DNA of 60,662 nt from an uncultured Eubacteriales bacterium (GTDB lineage: Bacteria > Bacillota > Clostridia > Oscillospirales > QAMX01): positions 1-60,662 of the forward strand of contig CAKTEH010000014.1 in assembly GCA_934546935.1 (NCBI GenBank). The letters are read 5' to 3'. The translations under genes and the position numbers were made by a program. Below, piece after piece: positions 51,016 through 59,600 of the stretch. A model generated the notes under the pieces. That model was given only the letters and a program-made list of their open reading frames with translations, made no database searches and was not told the DNA's origin. Positions within the stretch are counted from its first letter, which is position 1, and each line of letters begins with the position of its first letter.

Positions 51016-52302
51016 ATGACCTACGAACAAGCGGTATCTTATATCGAATCTATCCGTACTTTTGGCACAAAGCCTGGCCTGCGGCGTGTGCGCGCCCTTT
51101 GCGCGCGCATGGGGGAACCGCAGGACCGGCTGCGCGCCATCCATATCACCGGCACCAACGGGAAAGGGAGTACGGCTTCCTTCATCCGGGCTGTTTTGCA
51201 GGAGGCGGGGTATACGACGGGGCTGTTTATGTCGCCGTATGTCGACGACTTCCGGGAGAGAATCCAGTATAATGGGGAACTGATCCCGCAGGAGGATTTG
51301 ATTGAGGAAGTTGAACGGGCAGACGCTTGTGTGCGTACCCTGAAAAACCTTGGGTATATGCAGCCCGGCCAGTTTGAACTGGAGACGGCAATGGCTTTTG
51401 ATTACTTTGCAAGAAAAAACTGTGATTTTGCAGTGATTGAAGTCGGCGTCGGCGGGAAAAACGATTGTACCAATATCCTGAAAACCACCATGGCTGCGGT
51501 ATTGACCTCGATATCCCTCGACCATACCGCGGCGCTTGGGCCGTCCGTGCGCGATATTGCCCGTGAAAAAGCGGGGATTATTAAGCCGGGCGGGGCTACA
51601 GTATGCATTGCCGGGCAGCATCCGGATGCGGTGGAGGAAATCCAGCGTGCCGCTGTGGCTGTGAATTCCCCGCTTACCCTGTGTTCGCTCGACGGGGTAG
51701 ATCTTATACGCCGGGACCTTGACGGCACGGATTTTACCTATTGTGGTCTGAACCTGCGTCTGCGGATGCCGGGTATGCATCAGGTGAAAAACGCTGTATG
51801 TGCGGTTGAAACAATGTTTGCCCTGCGGGCGCAGGGCGTACAAATCCCGGATGCTGCAATAGAGGCAGGCATTGCTTCGGTAAAAGCGCCGGGCCGGCAG
51901 GAGGCACTGGGGAGTGCGCCGCTGTGTCTGCTTGACGGCGGGCATAATCCCGGTGCGATTGGGGCGTTGACTGCATTGCTGAACGAGACGCTGGGCGCGC
52001 GCAGGCTCATTACCGTAATGGGCATGTTTGCGGATAAAGACTATGCCGCCTGTGTACGGGAAATTGCTTCGCGCAGTACAGTGTTTATTGCTTCTTCTTC
52101 CGGCCAGCCCCGTTCGCAGGAAGCACAGGTGCTGGCAGCCCTCGCACAGCGGGATTGCATGCAGGTGTATGCGCGTGTGCGGATTGAGGATGCTGTGGAT
52201 CTGGCGTTGAAGCTTGCTTTACCGGGGGATGTGGTGCTGGTTTGCGGCTCTATTTATAATATTGCGCCGGCGCGCGCAGTAATTGCGGCACAGTGCCGAT
52301 AG
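51016..52302 (+). CDS. folC: Folylpolyglutamate synthase / dihydrofolate synthase
   Basis: Adds glutamates to folates and may also make dihydrofolate. The Mur-ligase-like ATP site HITGTNGKGSTASF lies near 43-56, followed by SPYVDDFRERI, the Mg loop FAVIEVGVGGKNDCTN, SISLDHTAALG, and the C-terminal DGGHNPGAIGAL. It has 428 residues. Start is one base after the valS stop; the valS-folC pair is standard in Firmicutes. Confidence 0.94.
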   Translation: MTYEQAVSYIESIRTFGTKPGLRRVRALCARMGEPQDRLRAIHITGTNGKGSTASFIRAVLQEAGYTTGLFMSPYVDDFRERIQYNGELIPQEDLIEEVERADACVRTLKNLGYMQPGQFELETAMAFDYFARKNCDFAVIEVGVGGKNDCTNILKTTMAAVLTSISLDHTAALGPSVRDIAREKAGIIKPGGATVCIAGQHPDAVEEIQRAAVAVNSPLTLCSLDGVDLIRRDLDGTDFTYCGLNLRLRMPGMHQVKNAVCAVETMFALRAQGVQIPDAAIEAGIASVKAPGRQEALGSAPLCLLDGGHNPGAIGALTALLNETLGARRLITVMGMFADKDYAACVREIASRSTVFIASSSGQPRSQEAQVLAALAQRDCMQVYARVRIEDAVDLALKLALPGDVVLVCGSIYNIAPARAVIAAQCR

Positions 52303-52312
52303 AACACCGATT

Positions 52313-52347
52313 CAGGCGGGAATGCCCGGGCGCGGCATTCCCGCCTG
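52313..52347 (+). terminator. Hairpin after folC
   Basis: CAGGCGGGAATGCC / GGCATTCCCGCCTG, 14 perfect pairs, loop CGGGCGC. No T tract follows, so it may only weaken read-through into the nitroreductase. Confidence 0.5.
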
Positions 52348-52368
52348 GGTGTTGGGGAAGGATTTAAG

Positions 52369-52923
52369 ATGACGGAAAGAGAGAATTATGTTTTTCAGAC
52401 AATTTATGCCCGGAGAAGTACCCGCCGTTTTCTGGAAAAAACGGTGGAGGCAGAAAAAATCACAAAACTGTTAGAAGCGGCGATGGCGGCCCCTTCAGCA
52501 TGCAATATCCAGCCCTGGGAATTTATTGTTGTAGAAAACAGCGCGGATATAACGCGCATCAAGGCCAGCATCCCGCGCTATGCGGATTATAATACACCCT
52601 TGCTGCTGGTTGTCTGCGGCAATCCACGTTTTATCCCCTGGGAGAACGACGTTGGGACGCTGGACTGTGCCGCCGCGATTGAAAATATCCTTCTGGCTGC
52701 CACGGCAATGGATCTTGGAAGCGTGTGGATCGGCGGTTTCGATGCGGATGCGCTTCGCCGCATCCTGAATATTCCGGAAGATGTTTTCCCTATAGGGGTT
52801 GTATACATCGGGTATCCGGCTTTTACACCGCCGCCGCGGACGCAATATAAGCCGGAACTTGTCCATTATGGCTGTTATGATTCAGCCCGGGAATACCGTA
52901 AAAAACCGGAGGCAATTGTATAA
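52369..52923 (+). CDS. Nitroreductase-family FMN oxidoreductase
   Basis: A 184-residue flavoprotein of the nitroreductase fold. YARRSTRRFLEKTVEAEKI at the N-terminus is the FMN phosphate site, AMAAPSACNIQPWEF the isoalloxazine loop, and GSVWIGGFDADALRRILNIP the C-terminal FMN segment. Physiological substrate unknown. GGGGAAGG stands before the ATG. Confidence 0.9.
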   Translation: MTERENYVFQTIYARRSTRRFLEKTVEAEKITKLLEAAMAAPSACNIQPWEFIVVENSADITRIKASIPRYADYNTPLLLVVCGNPRFIPWENDVGTLDCAAAIENILLAATAMDLGSVWIGGFDADALRRILNIPEDVFPIGVVYIGYPAFTPPPRTQYKPELVHYGCYDSAREYRKKPEAIV

Positions 52924-53003
52924 GCCGCGGTCCGTGCCGGCCTGTTTTGCTCTGGGATTCAGGGAAAGAAACGGCAGGATAAGGCTGAATTTGCGGCAAA
53001 GGC

Positions 53004-53031
53004 TTTACTTTCGACAAAAAACAAGTATAAT
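53004..53031 (+). promoter_or_regulatory. Promoter of the DivIVA-like gene
   Basis: TTTACT, 16 bases, TATAAT, about 76 bases before the start codon. The -10 is perfect. Confidence 0.45.
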
Positions 53032-53107
53032 AATAGGCGTAAAGTATAACGGATGCGGTATTCGTCGGCGGCTGCCGGAGCAGTTTGATAGGAAAGAGGC
53101 GGAATAT

Positions 53108-53917
53108 ATGGACGAAAACAGGGAATTTTCGCAGCAGGAGACAGATGGTGAGTTTGGCCGTCTGTTCCGCACAGCCTTTCATGGCTTTAACCGGCAGGAT
53201 GTAGTGGAATATATCGCGCGTCTGACGCGGGACCGGGACCGGGATCAGGAAAATGCCCAGATCCGGATACGCGAGCTGGAAGACGCCCGTGACATGCTGA
53301 ATCTGGATCTTGCCGCCGCCCGCAAAAACAGCGCCGGCCTTACTGCCCAGCTGTACCAGGCGCAGGAACGAATGGAAGCTGCGCAGGCGGAACTTCTCCA
53401 GATGAAGACTGATGTCCAGACGCGTATTGAGGAGAAAACCCGGGCGCTGGCTGCGCAGTGTGTGGAAAAGGATTCGCGTATAGAAGCATTGGAGCGGAAA
53501 GCTGCGCTTCAGCAACAGCTTTTGCTGGCTGTCCGTGCTGAGAATGCGCTTCTTGCCCAGCAGGCGCAGGTCAATGCGCATGCGGCTGCACAGTATGCGG
53601 CGCAGCTGGACGCCGCTTTGCAGGCGCGGAAGCGTTTGGAGCGGTCTTCCGGCGCACGGGCAAAAAAGCTTGCGCCGTTTTTGCAGCGTGTGGAGCATAA
53701 GCCGCAGCCCGCCCCGTCCGTACAGCCGCTGCAGGGGGAGGGCCCCCGGCAGCCGGAGCAGGAGGCAGTTCAAAGGCCGTCGCAGCTTATGGAAACAGGG
53801 AAAGCTGCAGCCGCCGTTCCCGGCGCTGTGCAGCCGTCTAAGGCCAACATGCCCAAACGGATGCTTGTGGAAAAAAATTGGGTAAACACCTTGCTTTCCA
53901 GGCTTTTAAACGATTGA
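53108..53917 (+). CDS. DivIVA-like coiled-coil protein
   Basis: A 269-residue protein. The N-terminal LFRTAFHGFNRQDVVEYIAR (about 16-35) is the DivIVA membrane-binding motif, and a coiled coil of about 130 residues follows. The next part is Pro/Gln-rich, and a short basic end closes it (KRMLVEKNWVNTLLSRLLND). Proteins of this type mark septa or poles and recruit partners. The open frame extends far upstream, but GAGG and the DivIVA start place ATG at 53108. It precedes a DUF4364 gene by 19 bases. Confidence 0.8.
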   Translation: MDENREFSQQETDGEFGRLFRTAFHGFNRQDVVEYIARLTRDRDRDQENAQIRIRELEDARDMLNLDLAAARKNSAGLTAQLYQAQERMEAAQAELLQMKTDVQTRIEEKTRALAAQCVEKDSRIEALERKAALQQQLLLAVRAENALLAQQAQVNAHAAAQYAAQLDAALQARKRLERSSGARAKKLAPFLQRVEHKPQPAPSVQPLQGEGPRQPEQEAVQRPSQLMETGKAAAAVPGAVQPSKANMPKRMLVEKNWVNTLLSRLLND

Positions 53918-53936
53918 ATTTAAATGGGATCGGACA

Positions 53937-54488
53937 ATGGACCGTTTTGGATTGATACGGGAAAAAAAAGAGATCAAGTATCTGATCTTGTATACGATGT
54001 CGCTGCTCGAGCAGGCGCTGCCGCAGGATGATATTGCCGAATGTGCCATGTGCGACGGCGGGTTCGGGTATTTTGAGTTCTGTGATGCATTTGCCGAGCT
54101 TGAGCGCGATGGCAATATTACGTCGACCCGCAGCCTTCCGCCGCTTTACCTGCTTTCACCTGACGGACGGCGCGCTGCGCAGATTTTTTCAAAATCGCTG
54201 CCTGCTCCTGTGTTGGCGCAGGCACGGCTGGCTGCGGCAAAGATGGGTGCGCGGCTTCGCCGGGAGGCTGTGGTACGCACCTGCCATGAGACGACGGCGG
54301 ATGGCACGGTGCGTGTGAAGCTGGGTTTTATGGATGGTGACGACCCGGTTTTTGCATTTGAGCTGATGGTGGCCAACACCGCACAGGCGACGGCCTATGA
54401 GGAAAATTTCCGCCGCAATGCCGAGAAAATTTACGATGGCATCCTTTGTGTGCTGACAAACGACTATAAAGATGAGGACGAAGAATAG
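53937..54488 (+). CDS. DUF4364 family protein
   Basis: A 183-residue protein of a family found almost only in Clostridia. EKKEIKYLILYTMSLLEQAL begins a winged-helix-like domain with YLLSPDGRRAAQIF; the C-terminal part is beta-rich (VKLGFMDGDDPVFAFELMV). A DNA-binding role is likely from the fold; targets are unknown. The tail is acidic (DEDEE). Confidence 0.85.
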   Translation: MDRFGLIREKKEIKYLILYTMSLLEQALPQDDIAECAMCDGGFGYFEFCDAFAELERDGNITSTRSLPPLYLLSPDGRRAAQIFSKSLPAPVLAQARLAAAKMGARLRREAVVRTCHETTADGTVRVKLGFMDGDDPVFAFELMVANTAQATAYEENFRRNAEKIYDGILCVLTNDYKDEDEE

Positions 54489-54502
54489 GAAAAAGGTATT
54501 GG

Positions 54503-54536
54503 CGTCCCGCAGTTTTAAACTGCGGGACGCTTTTTA
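54503..54536 (+). terminator. Terminator after the DUF4364 gene
   Basis: GCGTCCCGCAGTTT / AAACTGCGGGACGC, 14 perfect pairs, then TTTTT. It separates the DivIVA-like unit from spoIIIA. Confidence 0.9.
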
Positions 54537-54574
54537 TGTTTTATGAAATAAGAAATGCGGCGGCCCGCCGCATG

Positions 54575-54603
54575 GCATATCCGCAGGGCCTGCTGCATAG
54601 GAT
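54575..54603 (+). promoter_or_regulatory. Sigma-E-like promoter of the spoIIIA operon
   Basis: GCATATC, 14 bases, CATAGGAT, against KMATATT - 14/15 - CATACANT (6 of 7, 6 of 8). It lies 26 bases before the spoIIIAA start, as expected for mother-cell expression. Confidence 0.5.
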
Positions 54604-54628
54604 GGGACATGCAAAGGAGGAAACGGCA

Positions 54629-55522
54629 ATGGATGAAGAACTCAAACGCGCGGCATTATTTCTCGTGCCGGAGTATTATAAGGCGGTGATGGCGCTTGAC
54701 ATGCCTGTTGAAGATATCCGGCTGCGCCTGGGCCGCCCGGTATCCTGCTGCGCCGCCGGGCGGGAGTATTTCCTGCGGCAGCTGCCGGTGCTGACGGAGA
54801 AAAATCTGCTTTGGACTCTGGAACGGGCGACCTGTTCTTCTATTTACTCTGTACAGGAGAGCCTGCGGCAGGGATATATCAACGCATCATCCGGCATTCG
54901 TATCGGCGTTTGCGGGACAGGTGTAATCAAGGCCGGGGAACTTTCGACGATCAAGGACATTTCCTCCCTCTCCATCCGTGTGGCGCGGCAGTGCCGGGGT
55001 ATTGCCGGCGCGTTTCTGCCTTACGGCGCGGATGGGAAAGTGGAAAACCTGCTGCTGATATCCCCTCCTGGTTACGGGAAGACAAGTCTGCTGCGCGATA
55101 TGGTGCGTCAGCTTTCAGACCGCGGGGCGCGTGTCGCCGTAGCGGATGAGCGTGGGGAAATTGCTGCGATGAACCGCGGGTTCCCCGGGTTTGATATCGG
55201 GTTGTGTACAGATGTGCTGGAAGGGGTGGAAAAGCAGGAGGCTGTGATGATGCTGCTGCGGACGATGGCGCCGCAGGTTGTCGCCCTTGATGAAATCAGC
55301 GCGCCGCGCGATGCCTATGCGGTAGAACTTGCGGCCAATAACGGCGCTGCGATACTTGCAACGGTACACGGGCGCAATGTGGAAGATATACAGGCCAGGC
55401 CGGCTCTGCGGGAGATATTGCGCCGCGGTATATTCCGCAGGGCGCTGGTGATTGCGATGGATGCACGGGGACGCCACTACCGGCAGGCTGAGCTTTGCGT
55501 GGAGGGAAGTCATGCTGCTTAA
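54629..55522 (+). CDS. spoIIIAA: Stage III sporulation protein AA (secretion-type ATPase)
   Basis: SpoIIIAA resembles type II/IV secretion ATPases and powers or shapes the feeding-tube complex between mother cell and forespore. Of 297 residues, IRLRLGRPVSCCAAGREY lies near the start, Walker A ISPPGYGKTSLLRDM near 144-158, and VVALDEISAPRDAYAVELA is the Walker B segment. AAAGGAGG eight bases before ATG 54629 fixes the start; the open frame before it is leader. Confidence 0.96.
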   Translation: MDEELKRAALFLVPEYYKAVMALDMPVEDIRLRLGRPVSCCAAGREYFLRQLPVLTEKNLLWTLERATCSSIYSVQESLRQGYINASSGIRIGVCGTGVIKAGELSTIKDISSLSIRVARQCRGIAGAFLPYGADGKVENLLLISPPGYGKTSLLRDMVRQLSDRGARVAVADERGEIAAMNRGFPGFDIGLCTDVLEGVEKQEAVMMLLRTMAPQVVALDEISAPRDAYAVELAANNGAAILATVHGRNVEDIQARPALREILRRGIFRRALVIAMDARGRHYRQAELCVEGSHAA

Positions 55523-56003
55523 ACTATCCGGCGCGCTGCTGCTGATTGCCGCAGGCATATTTACTGGCGCTTCCTATGCTGCGCAACGGCGGCGGATAAT
55601 TGCACAGATCGAGGATTTATGCGCGGCGCTTGGCTATATGCGCGCCCGGATTGAAATGCTGCGCACGCCGCTTCCGGATATCCTTGCCGCGCTTGCCCGG
55701 CGTGAAGGCCCCAGCGCGCCGTTATTCCAGGATACACAGCGCCTGCTCGGGGACGGATTGGAAGCGGCGATGCGGCAGGCCTGCATCCAGATCGAGGACG
55801 GGCAGGCCAGACAAAGTATGTATGGCCTGAGTACGGCATTGGGCCGGTACGAGGCGGATGAAGAGCTGCGGCAGCTGGATGCCACGGTTTGTGAGCTGGA
55901 AGCGCGGGCGGCACAGCTTTGCCTGGAATATCAGGGGAAAGCGCCGCTTGTGCGCCGCTTAACGGCGGCTATTGGGATCTGCCTGGCCATATTGCTCATA
56001 TAA
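55512..56003 (+). CDS. spoIIIAB: Stage III sporulation protein AB
   Basis: A 163-residue protein with an N-terminal membrane anchor (KLSGALLLIAAGIFTGASYA), a helical cytoplasmic body like type II secretion GspF half-domains, and a C-terminal hydrophobic segment. Its ATG 55512 overlaps spoIIIAA by 11 bases. It works with AA in the channel. Confidence 0.92.
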   Translation: MLLKLSGALLLIAAGIFTGASYAAQRRRIIAQIEDLCAALGYMRARIEMLRTPLPDILAALARREGPSAPLFQDTQRLLGDGLEAAMRQACIQIEDGQARQSMYGLSTALGRYEADEELRQLDATVCELEARAAQLCLEYQGKAPLVRRLTAAIGICLAILLI

Positions 56004-56056
56004 GCGGCACAGAAGTTATGTTTTGAATTGCGGTACGGCGAATACGGAGGATTTGT

Positions 56057-56251
56057 ATGGACGTTGATTTGATTTTCAAGATAGCGGCAGTCGGGATTGT
56101 GGTTGCAGTACTCAACCAGGTGCTGGTGCGTTCAGGCCGGGAGGAACAGGCGATGCTGACCACGCTGGCTGGCGTGATCGTGGTGCTGATGGTGTTGATC
56201 CAGCAGATCAGCTCCCTGTTTTCCGCGGTCAAGCAGACCTTTGGCTTTTAG
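56057..56251 (+). CDS. spoIIIAC: Stage III sporulation protein AC
   Basis: A 64-residue protein with two membrane segments (LIFKIAAVGIVVAVLNQVLV and a second ending LIQQISSLF). SpoIIIAC and AD resemble small export-gate components. GGAGG stands seven bases before the ATG. spoIIIAD starts directly after the stop. Confidence 0.93.
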   Translation: MDVDLIFKIAAVGIVVAVLNQVLVRSGREEQAMLTTLAGVIVVLMVLIQQISSLFSAVKQTFGF

Positions 56252-56638
56252 ATGGACGTCCTGTTTAAAATCCTGGTCTTGGCAGCGTTTGCTGCATTTG
56301 GTGCGCTTGGGCTGAAGAAACAGGCGCCGGAATTTGCATTTCTGCTTGTATTGGGCGCAGGCGTGTGTATTCTGTATATGATGGCCTCCGCGCTGCCTTC
56401 CGTACAGGCGGTATATGCGTTTTCTGCGCGTTACATACCGGGCGCTGATGAAATTGTCGCGCCGATGCTTAAATCCGCAGGGATCTGCATCCTGACGAAA
56501 ATTACAGCTGAAACCTGCCGGGACTGCGAGCAGAAAGCGCTGGCTGCAAAAGTGGAGCTTGCTGGAGCGGCTGCATGCTTTGCCGCGGCGATGCCGCTGT
56601 TTTCCCAGGTATTTGCACAGATTGAGAGTATGTTATGA
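56252..56638 (+). CDS. spoIIIAD: Stage III sporulation protein AD
   Basis: A 128-residue integral membrane protein with about four hydrophobic segments (FKILVLAAFAAFGALGLKKQ first) and the loop ILTKITAETCRDCEQKALA typical of the family. The ATG follows the AC stop with no gap, and the stop overlaps AE by four bases. Confidence 0.93.
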   Translation: MDVLFKILVLAAFAAFGALGLKKQAPEFAFLLVLGAGVCILYMMASALPSVQAVYAFSARYIPGADEIVAPMLKSAGICILTKITAETCRDCEQKALAAKVELAGAAACFAAAMPLFSQVFAQIESML

Positions 56639-57735
56639 ATATTTTCCGTCTTTTCCTTTCCGTTTTTTTCTGCGGCTGGCTCGCCGCCTGCCCGGTTTTT
56701 GCCGCGCAGCCGGTGCAGGACGCGCTGTATGACGATTCCCTGGAAAAACTTGACGGCGCGCTTTCGGAATCGGCGCATGACGCCGCAGGGGATCTTGGCC
56801 TTGCGGCTTCCGGGGATTTTGCCGGCGCAATGGGACAAGTGTTGCATAATATTTTCGAACCGGCAAAAGCCTATTTTGCACAGACAATGCGCAGCGCCGC
56901 CGTTGTGCTGGTGGTTTGCGCGTTGTGTGCAGGGGCGCGGGTTTTTGCCGAGGGCAGCTCCCGGATCCTCATTTTCGCAGGGACAGCGGCAATTGCTGCG
57001 GCTTGCCTGGGAAGGCTTACGAGTGTGATGACGCTCGGACAGCAGGTCATGGAGGAGCTTTCTGTGTTCAGTAAAGCGTTGCTCCCCGCACTGTGTGCCG
57101 CACAGGTAATGAGCGGTTCGCTCAGCGGTGCAGGTACGGTATATACAGCCGTGCTTTTTGTTTGCGATCTGCTTATTACTGTGCTTACCCAGGTTATGGT
57201 GCCGCTTGTCTATGCATACTGCGCGCTGGTGACGGCGCACTGTATATGTGGGAACGAAGGGATTTTAAAACTTTCCCGTCTATTAAAGAGCGGTATCACC
57301 TGGTCGCTGAAGCTGTTGCTCGGTATTTTTACGGGATATCTGGCTGTCAGCGGGGTGTTGTCCGGTACGGCCAATGCAGTGGCGGTTAAAACACTGAAGC
57401 TGGCTTCCGGCGCCGTACCGTTGGTAGGCGGAGTGATTTCCGATGCGGCGGAAACGGTGATCGCCGGAGCGGCGGCAGTCAAAGGGGTTGTCGGCGTTGT
57501 CGGGATTGTAGGGATCGCCTCCATCATACTGCTTCCGTTTGTTAAGGTGGCGCTTTCTTATGCGCTTTATAAGCTTGCGGCAGTTCTGTCTTCGATGACC
57601 GGAGCCGGGGAGCTCGCCGCCTATGCGGAAAATCTGAGCGATGGGTTTATCCTGATTCTGGCTATGTGCGCGGCATGTACACTGATGGTATTGGTCGGCG
57701 TTTTTGCGGCGATTTTGGGGGCGGCAGGTATATGA
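56635..57735 (+). CDS. spoIIIAE: Stage III sporulation protein AE
   Basis: A 366-residue membrane protein. Residues 1-22 (FRLFLSVFFCGWLAACPVFA) form a signal peptide; a short exported part (to about 75) precedes seven or eight helices with SKALLPALCAAQVMSGS and LKLLLGIFTGYLAVSGVLSG. Overlaps of four bases with AD and AF tie it into the operon. Confidence 0.93.
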   Translation: MNIFRLFLSVFFCGWLAACPVFAAQPVQDALYDDSLEKLDGALSESAHDAAGDLGLAASGDFAGAMGQVLHNIFEPAKAYFAQTMRSAAVVLVVCALCAGARVFAEGSSRILIFAGTAAIAAACLGRLTSVMTLGQQVMEELSVFSKALLPALCAAQVMSGSLSGAGTVYTAVLFVCDLLITVLTQVMVPLVYAYCALVTAHCICGNEGILKLSRLLKSGITWSLKLLLGIFTGYLAVSGVLSGTANAVAVKTLKLASGAVPLVGGVISDAAETVIAGAAAVKGVVGVVGIVGIASIILLPFVKVALSYALYKLAAVLSSMTGAGELAAYAENLSDGFILILAMCAACTLMVLVGVFAAILGAAGI

Positions 57736-58205
57736 GCGGGATTATCAGCGCCTGGGTGCTGGGCGTTTGCGCCGTATCCCTGATTACATCTGCGGCAGGC
57801 GCGGCTGTGGGAGAAGGACGGCAGGCCGGCATACTGCGCCTCATTGGTGCGGCGGCGACCGTATTGGTGCTGCTTACGCCGTTACAATCGGGAGATGCAG
57901 ACCTGAAAGAAGAATTCCAGATATTCCGGGATGCGTTTTCCGAATCGGCGGAACTTGAAGAAATTGCAATGCAGGCGGGTAGGATGGCGGCGCAGCATAT
58001 TCAGGCCTATATTATGCAGCAGGCTGAGGCACAGGGGATTGCCTGCAGCGTACGGGCGCAGTGCAGTTATACCGATGGCGCTTTTTATTTGGAATCATGC
58101 CGCATTGTCTACCAAACACAGCTGCCGGCGGAGGAGCAAACGGCATTTGAGGAAAATATGGCGCAGGCGCTTGGAATCGATAAAAAATACATTACGGGGA
58201 GGTGA
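57732..58205 (+). CDS. spoIIIAF: Stage III sporulation protein AF
   Basis: A 157-residue protein with two N-terminal helices (IISAWVLGVCAVSLITSAAG and LIGAAATVLVLLTPLQSG), then a soluble domain with the ring-building-motif-like fold reported for this family. ATG 57732 (MSGIISAW) overlaps the AE stop; upstream extension of the frame is inside AE and ignored. Confidence 0.92.
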   Translation: MSGIISAWVLGVCAVSLITSAAGAAVGEGRQAGILRLIGAAATVLVLLTPLQSGDADLKEEFQIFRDAFSESAELEEIAMQAGRMAAQHIQAYIMQQAEAQGIACSVRAQCSYTDGAFYLESCRIVYQTQLPAEEQTAFEENMAQALGIDKKYITGR

Positions 58206-58210
58206 GGCCG

Positions 58211-58753
58211 GTGCCGGGCAAAAAGGCATATCCGGAACTTGTGCGGAATATTTTGAATAGGTACAAATACGTACTTCTGGTTGCCGCGCTGGGGGTCGTG
58301 CTTCTTACATGGCCTTGCGCAGATCAAAGCCAGACGCAGGTACAGGCACAGGCGCAGGCGCAGGAAGAAATGCCGGATACGGATATAGAGGGGGTTGAGA
58401 AAAAACTTGAAAGCCTGCTTTCCATGATAGAGGGTGTTGGGGACGTCAAGGTAATGCTTACGCTGTATTCCAGCCCCGAATGGGTCTATGCGGATGAAAA
58501 AAAGCTGTCGTCAGATACCGGCAGCGCCGGGACGGGCGGGAAAACCGACTCGGAAAATCATTATGTCGTCATTGAAGACAGCAGCGGAAATGAGCGGTTG
58601 GTGCCTGTGCGGCAGAAATATGCACAGTATAAAGGTGCGCTGGTGGTGTGCCGCGGCGCGGATAACGCATCGGTCCGGCTCGCAGTTGTCAACGCAGTGA
58701 AATCGGTGACCGGTTTGACTGCCGATTGCATTACAGTGGAAAAAATGGGTTAA
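58211..58753 (+). CDS. spoIIIAG: Stage III sporulation protein AG
   Basis: SpoIIIAG forms a large ring in the intermembrane space. The 180-residue protein has one membrane segment (YVLLVAALGVVLLTWPC, about 21-38), a repetitive Gln/Ala stretch (QTQVQAQAQAQ), then the ring-building domain with LLSMIEGVGDVKVMLTLYSS. GGGGAGG lies eight bases before GTG 58211, preferred over GTG 58202, which it overlaps. Confidence 0.92.
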   Translation: MPGKKAYPELVRNILNRYKYVLLVAALGVVLLTWPCADQSQTQVQAQAQAQEEMPDTDIEGVEKKLESLLSMIEGVGDVKVMLTLYSSPEWVYADEKKLSSDTGSAGTGGKTDSENHYVVIEDSSGNERLVPVRQKYAQYKGALVVCRGADNASVRLAVVNAVKSVTGLTADCITVEKMG

Positions 58754-58765
58754 AGGGAGGAAATT

Positions 58766-59392
58766 ATGCATTTAAACTTCAAGAAAAATGGGGCGCTGAT
58801 TTCAGTCATCGTGCTGCTTTTATGTGTGGCGGTATATCTGAACTGGAGCTATGAACGAAATAACACCGCCGAGGAGGCGTCGTCCCAGAACCTGGTCTCA
58901 GATACCGCAGGGATGAACGAGGACGCGATTACAACGCTGGCCTCGGACGAGGAACGTTTTGAAAAAAACCGCTGGGAGATCGAAACGGCCAACGCCGGGG
59001 AAAATACGGCGACAGACGACGAACGTCTGACGCGGTTGTGTGCGGACATGGATGAAATGCGCCTGTCGCTGGAAACCTCGCGCTCAAGCGAACTTTCCTT
59101 GCTGCGCCAGACAGTGGAGAATACGGAAAGTACAGCCGAGGCAAAGGCTTCAGCCGAGGAGCAGATCGCCTCTATCGCTGCAAATTCTGTAATCGAAGCA
59201 AAAATCGAAAGCCTGATCGTTGCCAAGGGTTTTGTCGACTGCATTGCACTGGTCAGCGCTGATGGGATCAGCGTAGTGATCGTGCCGCAGGAAGCTGGCC
59301 TCCAGGCTTCGGATGTAGCAAAGATTTCTGATATTATCCTGAGTGAAACGGATTTTGATACGACGCAGATCCGTGTCATTGAATCGCAGTGA
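58766..59392 (+). CDS. spoIIIAH: Stage III sporulation protein AH
   Basis: SpoIIIAH binds forespore SpoIIQ to join the two membranes. The 208-residue protein has a short cytoplasmic tail, one helix (ALISVIVLLLCVAVYLNWSY), a flexible acidic part, and a YscJ/FliF-like domain from about 100 (VENTESTAEAKASAEEQIA, KGFVDCIALVSADGISVVI). GGGAGG precedes the ATG. It closes the operon before a terminator; SpoIIQ is not in the window. Confidence 0.94.
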   Translation: MHLNFKKNGALISVIVLLLCVAVYLNWSYERNNTAEEASSQNLVSDTAGMNEDAITTLASDEERFEKNRWEIETANAGENTATDDERLTRLCADMDEMRLSLETSRSSELSLLRQTVENTESTAEAKASAEEQIASIAANSVIEAKIESLIVAKGFVDCIALVSADGISVVIVPQEAGLQASDVAKISDIILSETDFDTTQIRVIESQ

Positions 59393-59415
59393 AACAAGGT
59401 GGAAAAACGCGGGGA

Positions 59416-59448
59416 AGCGCGGCAGTTTTAAACTGCCGCGCTTTTTTT
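59416..59448 (+). terminator. Terminator of the spoIIIA operon
   Basis: AGCGCGGCAGTTT / AAACTGCCGCGCT, 13 perfect pairs, followed by seven T. Confidence 0.92.
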
Positions 59449-59515
59449 ATGCATGGCTCTTTATCCTCCTGCGGTCAGCAACCGTATTAAAAAGAAAGCA
59501 CGGGTGAAAAAAGTG

Positions 59516-59544
59516 TTCACAAGCGCTTCCTTTTGTGGTATTAT
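59516..59544 (+). promoter_or_regulatory. Promoter of cdaA
   Basis: TTCACA, 17 bases, TATTAT, about 55 bases before the start codon. An overlapping TATAAT three bases later would give a 20-base spacer. Confidence 0.45.
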
Positions 59545-59600
59545 AATATCGTGATATATTGGGCTAGTTGGATTTGTTGAATATAAAAAGAGGTAGGCAG

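Noticed and set aside
58202..58210. GTG 58202 as the spoIIIAG start
   Set aside because: It overlaps the GGGGAGG ribosome site; GTG 58211 has the right spacing.
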